Part shown: positions 44,128-52,793 of the stretch, in pieces
How the letters are laid out: each line of letters opens with the position of its first letter
Numbering within the stretch: position 1 is the stretch's first letter
NCBI RefSeq assembly: GCF_008065115.1
Contig: NZ_CP042913.1
Coordinates: 5,653,257-5,717,256, forward strand
Source of the DNA: Bythopirellula goksoeyrii
GTDB lineage: Bacteria; Planctomycetota; Planctomycetia; Pirellulales; Lacipirellulaceae
Direction: 5' to 3'
Length of the DNA: 64,000 nucleotides
Program-made: the position numbers and the translations under genes
Notes under the pieces: generated by a model
Told to the model about the DNA's origin: nothing
What the model saw: only the letters and a program-made list of their open reading frames with translations
Database searches by the model: none

Positions 44128-45060
44128 ATGCCCCTACGCCTTACCGGTCTTATCGCCGCGACCTGCACGCCGATGCGTCCCGGCCACGCGATCGACCTGG
44201 ACGCGATCTGCCCGCTGACCGATCAGCTCGTGGCCGACGGGGTCGAGGGCCTCTACGTCTGCGGCAGCACCGGCGAAGGCGTGTCGATGACCACCGACGA
44301 GCGGAAACGGGTCGCCGAAGCGTTTCTCGCCGCGGCGGGCGGGCGCGTGCCTGTGATCGTCCACGTAGGCCACAATTCTCTGGCCGACGCCCGCGATCTG
44401 GCCCAACACGCGCAACGCGCCGGCGCCACGTTTACCTCCGCGGTCGCCCCGAATTATTTCCCGATCGCTAGCGTCGAGGTGCTGGTGGACGCGATGGCCA
44501 CGGTCGCCGCCGCCGCGCCGGAACTGCCGTTCTATTACTATCACATTCCGGCGATGACCGGCGTCGACCTCGACATGATCGAGTTCTTGCGACAGGCCGG
44601 CGATCGTATCGACAACTTCGCCGGGATCAAATACACCGCCAACTCGCTCGACGAATATCAGCAGTGCGTCGCGCTGGACGACGGGCGATTCGACGTGCTG
44701 TACGGCTACGACGAACTGCTGCTGCCGTCGTTGGCAGTGGGCGCTCGGGGCGCGGTCGGCTGCACCTACAATATCGCCGCGCCGCTCTACCGCCGCATCA
44801 TCGAGGCTTTCGACGCCGGCGACCTGGCCCGTGCCCGCGCCGACCAGCTTCGGGCGGTGCAAATGATTCGGACGTTGTCCCGCTTCCCGTTCCTGCCGGC
44901 CGTCAAGGCGGTGCTGGCAGTCATCGGCGCGCCGTGCGGGACATGTCGGGCTCCGCAGCCACAGTTGCGCGACGCCGAGGTGCAAGAGCTTTGCGCCGAA
45001 CTTGAAGCAATCGGCTTTTTCGATTGGGCCCGCCGCACGACCGACGCCTTGCTCCGCTAA
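44128..45060 (+). CDS. nanA: N-acetylneuraminate lyase (DHDPS superfamily)
   Basis: 310 residues from ATG 44128 with GGAG upstream. TIM-barrel motifs fit sialate aldolases: GLIAATCTPM, CGSTGEGVSMTTDERK, YYYHIPAMTGVD with the catalytic Tyr, and FAGIKYTANS with the Schiff-base Lys. It should split N-acetylneuraminate into N-acetylmannosamine and pyruvate. The next gene, 31 bases downstream, fuses a sialate mutarotase-like Kelch domain to a sodium symporter, which supports the sialic acid role over dihydrodipicolinate synthesis. Confidence 0.85.
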   Translation: MPLRLTGLIAATCTPMRPGHAIDLDAICPLTDQLVADGVEGLYVCGSTGEGVSMTTDERKRVAEAFLAAAGGRVPVIVHVGHNSLADARDLAQHAQRAGATFTSAVAPNYFPIASVEVLVDAMATVAAAAPELPFYYYHIPAMTGVDLDMIEFLRQAGDRIDNFAGIKYTANSLDEYQQCVALDDGRFDVLYGYDELLLPSLAVGARGAVGCTYNIAAPLYRRIIEAFDAGDLARARADQLRAVQMIRTLSRFPFLPAVKAVLAVIGAPCGTCRAPQPQLRDAEVQELCAELEAIGFFDWARRTTDALLR

Positions 45061-45090
45061 ACTTAAGACGCAAGGGAAACCATCACGCTC

Positions 45091-47727
45091 GTGCGCATCT
45101 CGCTTTTGTTTACGTACCTGCTGGCGGCGACGGCCAGCCTACCAACGGCCATCGCCCAGACGTCCTCGTCGTCGGCAACGCTCAAAGCCACGTTGCAGTG
45201 GCAATCGCTTCCCGATCTGCCGGACGCGCTAGGCGTGGCCGGTCCATTTGTCGGCGTGCACAGCGATACGCTCATTGTGGCGGGAGGTGCGAACTTCCCT
45301 GAGCCGCATTGGGAGAACGACAAGTCCTGGCACGCAGACGCCTGGGTAATGACTCGCGAGGCAGACGGCAGCCTCCAATGGCGCACAGGCCTGGCGCTCG
45401 ATCACCCCGTCGCCTACGGAGCCGTAGCGGCCACTTCTCGCGGCGTCGTGTGCATGGGCGGCGACGACGGACAGCAGGTCGCTCAGCGATGTTTTGTCAT
45501 CGTCTGGGACGCTGCCCAAGAGACAATCGAACAACGCCCCCTGCCGCAACTGCCCGAGCCGTGCGCCTACGGCGCCGCGACAGCAATCGGGGAGGTCGTC
45601 TATTTGGCCTGCGGGCAGCGCGGCGCCACGCTCGATACGGCGAGCAACCACCTTTGGCGACTCGATCCCTCAGCGGATAGCCCCCAGTGGGAAGTCCTAC
45701 CGCCGTGCCCCGGCCCTCCGCGGGCGTTTAATATGACCGTTGCGCAGCATAACGGTTTTGACACGTGCATTTACGTCTTTGGCGGACGACGCCAGAAAGC
45801 AGACGTTGCCGGCCCCTCAGGCGTCGAGCCGTTGCACGACTTGTACGAGTACAATCCCCACCTCAACCTCTGGCGCCGCCGCGCCGATCTGCCGCAGCCG
45901 CTCATGGCCGGGACCGCTGTGGCCGTAGGGCAGTCGCACCTGTTCGCGCTCAGCGGGGCCGACGGAACGCTAATGACCAGGGCCGACTCGCTCAAGCTCG
46001 ATCACCCGGGCTTCCCGAAGCGGATGTTGGCGTACCATACCATTACCGACACGTGGATTGACGCCGGGGAGACGCCGGCCAATCCGGTCGCCACGCCTGT
46101 GGTGCGATGGGGCGATCGCTTCATATTAGCCTCCGGCGAGATCAAGCCTCGCGTGTGCACGAGCGAGGTTTGGGCCGTCGCCCCCACAATTGGCGCAGAG
46201 CCTTTTGGCAGCGTGAACTTCACCGTGTTAACGCTCTACCTGCTGGCGATGGTCGGCGTTGGCGTTTATTTCGCAAGCAAGAACAAGGACACCGACGACT
46301 ATTTCCGCGGCGGCAAAAAGATGCTGTGGTGGGCGTCGGGCTGCAGCATTTTTGCAACGATGCTTAGCTCGGTCACCTTCATGGCAATCCCCGCCAAGGC
46401 GTACGCGCAGGACCAAGTCTACTTGCTGGGGAATTTGATGATCCCGGTCGTTGCGCCAATCGCAGTCTATCTGGCCCTGCCGTTCTTCCGTCGCATCGAC
46501 GCCACCAGCGCGTACGAATACCTTGAAAAACGCTTCAACCGACCGGTCCGCTTGTTCGCCAGCGCGTCGTTCACGCTTTTCCACATCTTTCGCATGGGGA
46601 TCGTGATGTCGCTGGCGGCGCTTGCGCTGGCGACAATCACGCCCCTGACGCCGACGCAGAGCGTACTCATCATGGGCGTGCTGAGCGTCATCTACTGCAC
46701 TCTGGGGGGCGTCGAGGCGGTCATCTGGACCGATACGATTCAGACGGTCGTCTTACTGGGCGGAGCGCTGATTTGCTTCGCCGTGATGATCGCCGGATCT
46801 GACGGCGGGGCCGGCGATTTCTTCTCTACCGCGCTCGGCGACGGCAAGCTCCACTTCGCCAACTTCCACCTCGACCCGACCAGCGCATCGCTGGCAATCT
46901 GGGTCGTCCTGATCGGCGGCATCGGCCAGAACATTTCTTCCTACACGGCCGATCAAGCAGTCGTGCAGCGCTACATGACCACCCCCGATGAGCGGCGCGC
47001 CGCCGGCTCGATCTGGTTCGCCGCACTGCTGTCGATTCCCGCTACTTTTCTGTTTTACTACATGGGTACGGGACTCTACGTCTTCTATAAGTCGCACCCC
47101 GAGAGGCTCGATCCGACGTTCATGACCGATCAAATCCTGCCGTTGTTTATTGCCAACGAGCTGCCAATGGGCGTCGCCGGCCTGATTGTCGCCGGGATCT
47201 TCGCCGCGGCCCAGTCCACCGTCTCCACAAGCATGAACTCCACCGCGACCGCCGTCGTCACCGATTTCCTGCGGCCCTTCAATCTCCTGCAATCGGAACG
47301 CGCTTACCTCAACTCGGCACGGGCGCTGACTTTTGGCTTCGGCGTCCTGGGAACCGTCATCGGTCTGCTGTTCGTCAGCACCGAGATTCGTTCGCTCTTT
47401 GATCAATTCCTCAAGGTAATCGGCCTGTTCATGGGCGTCTTGGGCGGCCTGTTCGCGTTGGGCGTGCTGACCCGCCGCGTCTCGGGATGGGCCGCGCTGC
47501 TGGGCGCGGTGTTCGGCGCCGCGGTCATGGGCCTGCTGCCGATCTATTCGAACATTAACAGCTTTCTCTACGCTGCCATCGGCATCGCCGTCTGTTTCGG
47601 CGTCGGCTACCTGCTAAGCCTGTTCCTGCCGGCGCCGGCGCACGACATCGAGGGATTGACGCTGCTTAAACAGCCGGAACCTATATCATCAATCGTGACT
47701 TCTGAGCAGACGAAAAGTCACACATAG
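45091..47727 (+). CDS. NanM-like Kelch epimerase fused to a sodium:solute symporter
   Basis: 878 residues from GTG 45091. Signal peptide residues 1-22 (TASLPTAIAQ). Residues about 35-375 are a Kelch six-bladed propeller with the NanM pattern (WQSLPDLPDALGVAGPFVGV, LIVAGGANFPEPHWEN, VYLACGQRG, YVFGGRRQK). Residues about 385-850 form an SSS-family transporter with around 13 helices (DTDDYFRGGKKMLWWASGCS, NISSYTADQAVVQRY). NanM converts alpha to beta N-acetylneuraminate outside the cell; the symporter would import the product. Adjacent to nanA, the three activities form a compact sialic acid uptake and cleavage unit. Confidence 0.85.
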   Translation: MRISLLFTYLLAATASLPTAIAQTSSSSATLKATLQWQSLPDLPDALGVAGPFVGVHSDTLIVAGGANFPEPHWENDKSWHADAWVMTREADGSLQWRTGLALDHPVAYGAVAATSRGVVCMGGDDGQQVAQRCFVIVWDAAQETIEQRPLPQLPEPCAYGAATAIGEVVYLACGQRGATLDTASNHLWRLDPSADSPQWEVLPPCPGPPRAFNMTVAQHNGFDTCIYVFGGRRQKADVAGPSGVEPLHDLYEYNPHLNLWRRRADLPQPLMAGTAVAVGQSHLFALSGADGTLMTRADSLKLDHPGFPKRMLAYHTITDTWIDAGETPANPVATPVVRWGDRFILASGEIKPRVCTSEVWAVAPTIGAEPFGSVNFTVLTLYLLAMVGVGVYFASKNKDTDDYFRGGKKMLWWASGCSIFATMLSSVTFMAIPAKAYAQDQVYLLGNLMIPVVAPIAVYLALPFFRRIDATSAYEYLEKRFNRPVRLFASASFTLFHIFRMGIVMSLAALALATITPLTPTQSVLIMGVLSVIYCTLGGVEAVIWTDTIQTVVLLGGALICFAVMIAGSDGGAGDFFSTALGDGKLHFANFHLDPTSASLAIWVVLIGGIGQNISSYTADQAVVQRYMTTPDERRAAGSIWFAALLSIPATFLFYYMGTGLYVFYKSHPERLDPTFMTDQILPLFIANELPMGVAGLIVAGIFAAAQSTVSTSMNSTATAVVTDFLRPFNLLQSERAYLNSARALTFGFGVLGTVIGLLFVSTEIRSLFDQFLKVIGLFMGVLGGLFALGVLTRRVSGWAALLGAVFGAAVMGLLPIYSNINSFLYAAIGIAVCFGVGYLLSLFLPAPAHDIEGLTLLKQPEPISSIVTSEQTKSHT

Positions 47728-47763
47728 GAATCACAGCTCGCGCGCCGCTAGAGGAGACGTCCC

Positions 47764-48177
47764 ATGTCCGGTATCAGAAAAACTCTTCTTATCACGGCCT
47801 TTGTTGCCGTTTGCGCAATTCGATCATTTGCCGCCCAGCGCGAATTCACCTTCGATCGGAAGTATTTGAATCTGCCTGTACAAAACGAAGCCCCCGAATG
47901 CCTCGTAAGTCTCGAAGTCGAAGGCGAAAAAGTCCGTGAGTTCACCATCAATATCGCGCCTGGAGAACCTGACTACCGGGTCTACCTGGAGCTTAAAGAA
48001 TTTGCGGGAAAGAAGGGCAAGCTGATTGCCTCAAAGATATCCAACGACCAAATGAAGGGTTTCAAGGCTGCACACCAGGACGATACCTTCCCCGGAGAAG
48101 ATGAGCTCAACGTCAAGGGCGGCAGCGCCCACATCAAAGAACTGACCATCCACGAAATGAAGTCTATCTGGGACTGA
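47764..48177 (+). CDS. Secreted mini-protein: GH32 accessory domain without catalytic domain
   Basis: 137 residues from ATG 47764 with GAGGAG upstream; signal peptide about residues 1-25. Residues 27-115 (REFTFDRKYLNLPVQNEAPE to DTFPGEDE) align with the N-terminal accessory domain of the class I GH32 enzymes (EREVVLDEKYILLPVENEAP to STYPGEDE). Where those continue into the propeller, this one jumps to KGGSAHIKELTIHEMKSIWD, the extreme GH32 C-terminus (compare DGGSTTVNSLKARELKSIWD at 52794). The propeller and most of the sandwich, about 430 residues, are gone. The frame is intact with a good ribosome site, so it may be a non-catalytic glycan-binding protein. Confidence 0.8.
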   Translation: MSGIRKTLLITAFVAVCAIRSFAAQREFTFDRKYLNLPVQNEAPECLVSLEVEGEKVREFTINIAPGEPDYRVYLELKEFAGKKGKLIASKISNDQMKGFKAAHQDDTFPGEDELNVKGGSAHIKELTIHEMKSIWD

Positions 48178-48287
48178 ATAATCTAAGGTCCATAATCGAT
48201 GTGCATCATTGATGCCATAGGGTCGCCTCATAAACAACAAGTGAATTAGGAAAGAGTATTTTGAAACTAGAGAAAGAGACAAAAGAC

Positions 48288-49937
48288 ATGAAGAATTGGA
48301 AGATTGCAACATTGGTATTTGTGGGTCTGTTGACCCTATCGGGTTTGGCGAGTGCAGGGGAAACCCTCTACAATGGCATAGAATTGCCCGATGAATGGCC
48401 GCCTGAGTATCCCAAAATAACACGGGATCCGATGCCCGTTCCGTACCTTGAGGATCCGCCTTCGGTCATGCCCATTGACGTGGGGCGCCAACTCTTCGTC
48501 GATGATTTCCTCATTGAGGAGACCACGCTAAGTCGCACCTTTCACCAGCCGGAGTACTACGAGGAGCCGGTGATTGAGCCAGATGACACGAGAGCTGGAA
48601 TGTATGCTGCGCCCTTTAGCGGAGGGGCATGTTACGACCCGGCCGATAATCTCTTCAAGATGTGGTACACCCGCACAAGACCCCATGCCACCTGTTACGC
48701 AACCAGTAAAGATGGAATTCATTGGGAGAAGCCCGAACTAGATGTCGAGGCAGGTACCAACATTGTATTAAATCCAGAAGGATTCAACAGCACGGCGATC
48801 ATGTTGGATCAGTGGGCCAAGGATCCGAATGAAAGATTCAAATATTTCGCCAGCGAAAGGGCCGAGGGGATCGACGGATGGTTCGCAGGGCACCGTACCA
48901 GTGCCGATGGTATTCACTGGTCCGAGCTTAAGGAGACCAGACCAAGGATTTGGGGTGACCGGTCAACGGCCTTCTACAATCCCTTTCGCAAGGTATGGGT
49001 ATTCAGCCAGCGGACGGAAGACGAAAATGGGTGGAGGAGCAGGTCCTACGTCGAAGGGCCCACAGCCGAAGAAATGCTGGCCGAAATCAGATTCAACGAG
49101 TTGGATACGGTGGAAGGGAAATCTGTGCAGTGGGCCGGTGCCGACAAGCTCGATCCTCATCATACCGACGCCAGGTTCGCCCATATAGAACCGCAATTGT
49201 ACACCCTTGATGCGTCGCCGTATGAGAGCATCATGCTTGGGCAATTCTCGATATGGCAGGGGCCGGAGAACGGCCCATGCGGCGATCTCAACATACAGAA
49301 GCGAAACGATATTCTGTTGGGCTTCAGCCGTGACGGTTTCCACTGGGACCGCCCGTCCCGTCAACGGTTTATAGCCTCCACATGGGATAGAAGAAGTTGG
49401 CGCTATGGCAACGTACAGTCGTGTGCCGCAGGCCCACTGGTCGTAGGCGACAAACTTCACTTCTATTTTAGTGCCCACGCCGCGCCGAAGAGTAGGCGGT
49501 GGGATACGGATGCAGTCACGGGTCTGGCAATGTTGCGCCGTGATGGTTTCGCTTCTATGGATGCGAGCGGAAAAGCAGGAACACTGACGACGACCCACTT
49601 GACTTTCGAGGGCAAAAACCTGTTCGTGAACGTGGATTGTCCCGAGGGCGAATTGAAAGTCGAAATACTTGATGAAAACGGCGAGGCATTTAAGAACTTT
49701 ACCCTGGAGAAGTGCACGCCCATCTCAGTAGACAAGACGCTGGTGCGGGTGAACTGGAGAGGGAGCAAAGACTTGGCTGCCCTTTCAGGTAAACCTGTTC
49801 GCTTTCGTTTCAATCTGACGAATGGTTCGTTATATGCCTTCTGGGTAAGCCCTGATGAATCCGGCGCCAGCCATGGTCACATTGGGGCTGGCGGATCGGG
49901 ATTTACACGCCCCAAGGACACCGTGGGAAAAGATTAG
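48288..49937 (+). CDS. Secreted family A beta-propeller protein, copy 2
   Basis: 549 residues from ATG 48288 (MKNWKIATLVFVGLLTLSG signal peptide); the TTG at 48261 would only add residues before the signal. It matches copy 1 throughout: YNGIELPDEWPPEYPKITRD, DVGRQLFVDDFLIEETTL, FSGGACYDPADNLFKMWYT, SKDGIHWEKPELDVEAG, WGDRSTAFYNPFRKVWVFSQ, HTDARFAHIEPQLYTLDASP, YESIMLGQFSIWQGP and the beta-sandwich. It follows the mini GH32 derivative by 110 bases and precedes copy 3. Presumed glycan-active propeller; activity untested to my knowledge. Confidence 0.75.
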   Translation: MKNWKIATLVFVGLLTLSGLASAGETLYNGIELPDEWPPEYPKITRDPMPVPYLEDPPSVMPIDVGRQLFVDDFLIEETTLSRTFHQPEYYEEPVIEPDDTRAGMYAAPFSGGACYDPADNLFKMWYTRTRPHATCYATSKDGIHWEKPELDVEAGTNIVLNPEGFNSTAIMLDQWAKDPNERFKYFASERAEGIDGWFAGHRTSADGIHWSELKETRPRIWGDRSTAFYNPFRKVWVFSQRTEDENGWRSRSYVEGPTAEEMLAEIRFNELDTVEGKSVQWAGADKLDPHHTDARFAHIEPQLYTLDASPYESIMLGQFSIWQGPENGPCGDLNIQKRNDILLGFSRDGFHWDRPSRQRFIASTWDRRSWRYGNVQSCAAGPLVVGDKLHFYFSAHAAPKSRRWDTDAVTGLAMLRRDGFASMDASGKAGTLTTTHLTFEGKNLFVNVDCPEGELKVEILDENGEAFKNFTLEKCTPISVDKTLVRVNWRGSKDLAALSGKPVRFRFNLTNGSLYAFWVSPDESGASHGHIGAGGSGFTRPKDTVGKD

Positions 49938-50045
49938 GCTAACGCAGGCATGTAGCAACAATCGCAGGCAAGGTTCAATCTGCCTGTGACGAACATGGGC
50001 GGACCCTAGGGAAGATTCCAACCAATAGTTAGGAAAGACTTGAAG

Positions 50046-50180
50046 ATGAAGCAGTTTTCGATACTATCGGCAATTGCCCTGTTTATCGTGCCATCGGCGA
50101 TGGCGGAAAAGCTGTACGTTCGCCAAGATACATCCACTGACACGATAGACAATTATTTTCTTGACAGGATGACAGGCTAG
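50046..50180 (+). pseudogene. 44-codon secreted fragment ending in an inverted repeat
   Basis: ATG 50046 follows TAGGAAAGACTTGAAG and opens a perfect signal peptide (MKQFSILSAIALFIVPSAMA) plus 24 residues (EKLYVRQDTSTDTIDN). The frame then meets a TAG that lies inside the left arm of the inverted repeat at 50177. It looks like the 5' end of a secreted-protein gene cut off at that element; a functional micropeptide cannot be excluded. Confidence 0.5.
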
Positions 50181-50250
50181 GCTTTGGTTCAAAACTCCTT
50201 TTTTCTCGCTAGTGCTGCAGGCTACAAACGTGTTTTGAAACAAAGCCTAG
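50177..50250. repeat. 19-bp near-perfect inverted repeat (palindromic element)
   Basis: CTAGGCTTTGGTTCAAAAC (50177-50195) pairs with GTTTTGAAACAAAGCCTAG (50232-50250) with a single mismatch; loop 36 nt containing six T. GGCTAG and GCTTTG are shared with the start of the hairpin at 21896, suggesting a common palindromic element. No target duplication is obvious. Confidence 0.75.
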
Positions 50251-50280
50251 GGCAGGATTATTGAGTCGAGAGGAAACGTA

Positions 50281-52755
50281 ATGAAGAATCGGAAAGTAAT
50301 GAAAACAACATTAGCCTATGCATTCGTATTGGTCTTTTCAGGTATTACAAGCGCTCAGCCTGTCTGCCTCACGATTAGCCCCACCAATGCCGTTGCGGGC
50401 GATGAAATTACTGTGACAGGTTATGACGAAAATGGTGATTTTTTTGACTTGTCGACTTTGGATGTTATCGAGAGTAATTTTCATGGCATAGGAGATCCTT
50501 ATTATTCCTTACTCAAAGTCGGCGACGATCTGACAAACATAGATATTGTGGCCGGCAGAGTTGTGTTTGAGCTTATCGAAGAAATGTTGAGCGAGGATGT
50601 CGAAGAATGGGACTTCCTCTGCGTTCCCGGGGGAGAGGATGCAGCGTTCCGCATAGCCGGGGGAGACGGGCCATTCGAAACAGTTGCCGAGGCCATCGCG
50701 GCCGGCGGCACCTGCGAGGGCCAGATCTTGGCAGCCGCCCCTTTACCTAATCCTATCATTATTACCCCGAATGTGATGACCGTTTATGAAGAAGGCGAGA
50801 CTGAAGGTGACTTTGACGTATCGCTGGTGAATCAACCACCATCGGGACATACGATCACAGTTACGGTTGACCCCAATATCGGTGGACCGAGTGAAGATTT
50901 TATACTCATCGGTGGCAGCGGCCCCAATGGCAGTATCGACTTGACTTTCAATTCGGGCAACTGGAACGTTCCGCAAACGGTTGTCTTCAAAGCTATTGAC
51001 GATGACATCGCAGAACCCAATGACCGGCCCCGATTGTCGGAAGAGCATACAATACACCTTGTATCTTCCTATCCCGGCCATCCCACAGATGCAAACTTCG
51101 TGGGCGAGAATAGTGTGATTGCTACTGTTTTTGAAAACGACTTTCCCGACGGTGAGATTCTTTACAATGGTATCGAGCTGCCGTATCCGTGGCCGCCGCA
51201 GAACGACAAACTGACCCGCGAGGTAATGGTAGTTCCTTACCTGGACGCCCCTCCCGCCGTCATTCGTATTGACGTGGGAAGACAACTCTTCGTGGACGAT
51301 TTTCTCATTGAGACAACCACGCTGCATCGCAGCTTCCACCAGCCGGAGATTTACAGGGAACCGGTGATCAAACCGGAGGAAAAAAGCCCTGGAATGTACG
51401 CAGCACCATTCAGTGGAGGCGTTTGCTACGATCCGGCCGATAATCTATTCAAACTATGGTATACCCGCTATAGGCCGAGTGCCACCTGTTACGCAACCAG
51501 CAAAGACGGTATTAACTGGACCAAGCCCGAACTCGACGTCGAGGCCGGTACTAATATCGTTGTAAATCCTGAGAAGGGATTCAATAGCACGTCGATCATG
51601 CTGGATCAGTCGACCAAGAATCCCAATGAAAGGTTCAAATATTTCGCATCTGAGTATTTCGGCACCCGGGCCGACGGTGGAGTCTGGGGATTTAGCTATC
51701 GCATCAGCGCAGATGGCATCCACTGGTCCGAACCTATGGGCAATAATGACATCTGGGGCGACCGGTCGACCGTTTTCTACAATCCGTTTCGCAAGGTGTG
51801 GGTGCTCAGCCAGCGGACCGAGGGAAAAGGAGATGATTCAGTAGGCAGGAGCCGTTCCTACCTGGAAGGTGCAACAGCCATGGACATGGTGGAAAAGGTC
51901 ACCTACAACGAGTTTGAAAATGTTGAGGGAGAGTCCGTGCTTTGGACCGGCGCTGATGAACTTGATCCTCATCACACCGACGCCAGGTTCGCAGATGTAG
52001 AGCCACAATTATACACCCTTGATGCCTTTCCATACGAAAGCATCATGATCGGGCAGTTTTCTATTTGGCAGGGGCCGGAAAACGACATCTGCGGCGAGCA
52101 TAACATACAGAAGCGAAATGATATTCTGTTGGGCTACAGCCGTGACGGTTTCCACTGGGACCGCCCGTCCCGTGAACGCTTTATTGGATCTACATGGGAT
52201 AGAAGAAATTGGCGCTACGGCAACGTTCAATCATGCGCCTCGGGCTGCCTGGTGGTAGGCGACAAACTTTACTTCTATTTTAGCGCCCACCCGGCGCCTC
52301 GAAGTGAGGATTGGGATACGGATGCAGTAACCGGTCTGGCGATGTTGCGTCGTGATGGTTTCGCTTCTATGGATGCCAGCGGAAAAGCAGGAGCACTGAC
52401 GACGCGACCTTTGACTTTCGAGGGCGAACACCTGTTCGTCAACGTGGATTGTCCCGAGGGCGAGCTGAAAGTGGAAGTGCTAGACGAGAACCACAATGTA
52501 ATCGAGCCGTTTACCCTCGACCACTGTGAGCCCGTCTCAGTCGATAGGACACTGGTGCAGGTGAATTGGCAGCAAAGCGAGGATCTCGCCGCACTTGCCG
52601 GCAAGCCCGTGCGATTCCGGTTCCATCTGAGCAGCGGTTCGCTGTATGCCTTCTGGGTGAGTCCCGACGATTCCGCCGCAAGCCATGGATACGTCGGCGC
52701 CGGAGGGCCAGGATTCAGCGGACCGACCGACACCGTCGGAAAGAGTGCGCCATAA
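50281..52755 (+). CDS. Secreted family A protein with extra N-terminal domains, copy 3
   Basis: 824 residues; ATG 50281 after GAGGAAAC; signal peptide to about residue 24. Residues 25-150 are a beta-rich segment of unknown type (PVCLTISPTNAVAGDEITVT, VVFELIEEMLSEDVEEWDF). Residues about 160-285 resemble a Calx-beta-like calcium domain (VMTVYEEGETEGDFDVSLVN, AIDDDIAEPN). From residue 290 the family A module begins (YNGIELPYPWPPQNDKLTRE, DVGRQLFVDDFLIETTTL, FSGGVCYDPADNLFKLWYTR) and runs to the end. It is thus copies 1 and 2 with an added adhesion-like front end. A GH32 gene follows 38 bases later. Confidence 0.75.
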   Translation: MKNRKVMKTTLAYAFVLVFSGITSAQPVCLTISPTNAVAGDEITVTGYDENGDFFDLSTLDVIESNFHGIGDPYYSLLKVGDDLTNIDIVAGRVVFELIEEMLSEDVEEWDFLCVPGGEDAAFRIAGGDGPFETVAEAIAAGGTCEGQILAAAPLPNPIIITPNVMTVYEEGETEGDFDVSLVNQPPSGHTITVTVDPNIGGPSEDFILIGGSGPNGSIDLTFNSGNWNVPQTVVFKAIDDDIAEPNDRPRLSEEHTIHLVSSYPGHPTDANFVGENSVIATVFENDFPDGEILYNGIELPYPWPPQNDKLTREVMVVPYLDAPPAVIRIDVGRQLFVDDFLIETTTLHRSFHQPEIYREPVIKPEEKSPGMYAAPFSGGVCYDPADNLFKLWYTRYRPSATCYATSKDGINWTKPELDVEAGTNIVVNPEKGFNSTSIMLDQSTKNPNERFKYFASEYFGTRADGGVWGFSYRISADGIHWSEPMGNNDIWGDRSTVFYNPFRKVWVLSQRTEGKGDDSVGRSRSYLEGATAMDMVEKVTYNEFENVEGESVLWTGADELDPHHTDARFADVEPQLYTLDAFPYESIMIGQFSIWQGPENDICGEHNIQKRNDILLGYSRDGFHWDRPSRERFIGSTWDRRNWRYGNVQSCASGCLVVGDKLYFYFSAHPAPRSEDWDTDAVTGLAMLRRDGFASMDASGKAGALTTRPLTFEGEHLFVNVDCPEGELKVEVLDENHNVIEPFTLDHCEPVSVDRTLVQVNWQQSEDLAALAGKPVRFRFHLSSGSLYAFWVSPDDSAASHGYVGAGGPGFSGPTDTVGKSAP

Positions 52756-52793
52756 GAGGGACAAAAGGCCAAGGGATCTGAGGAGAAACAAAG

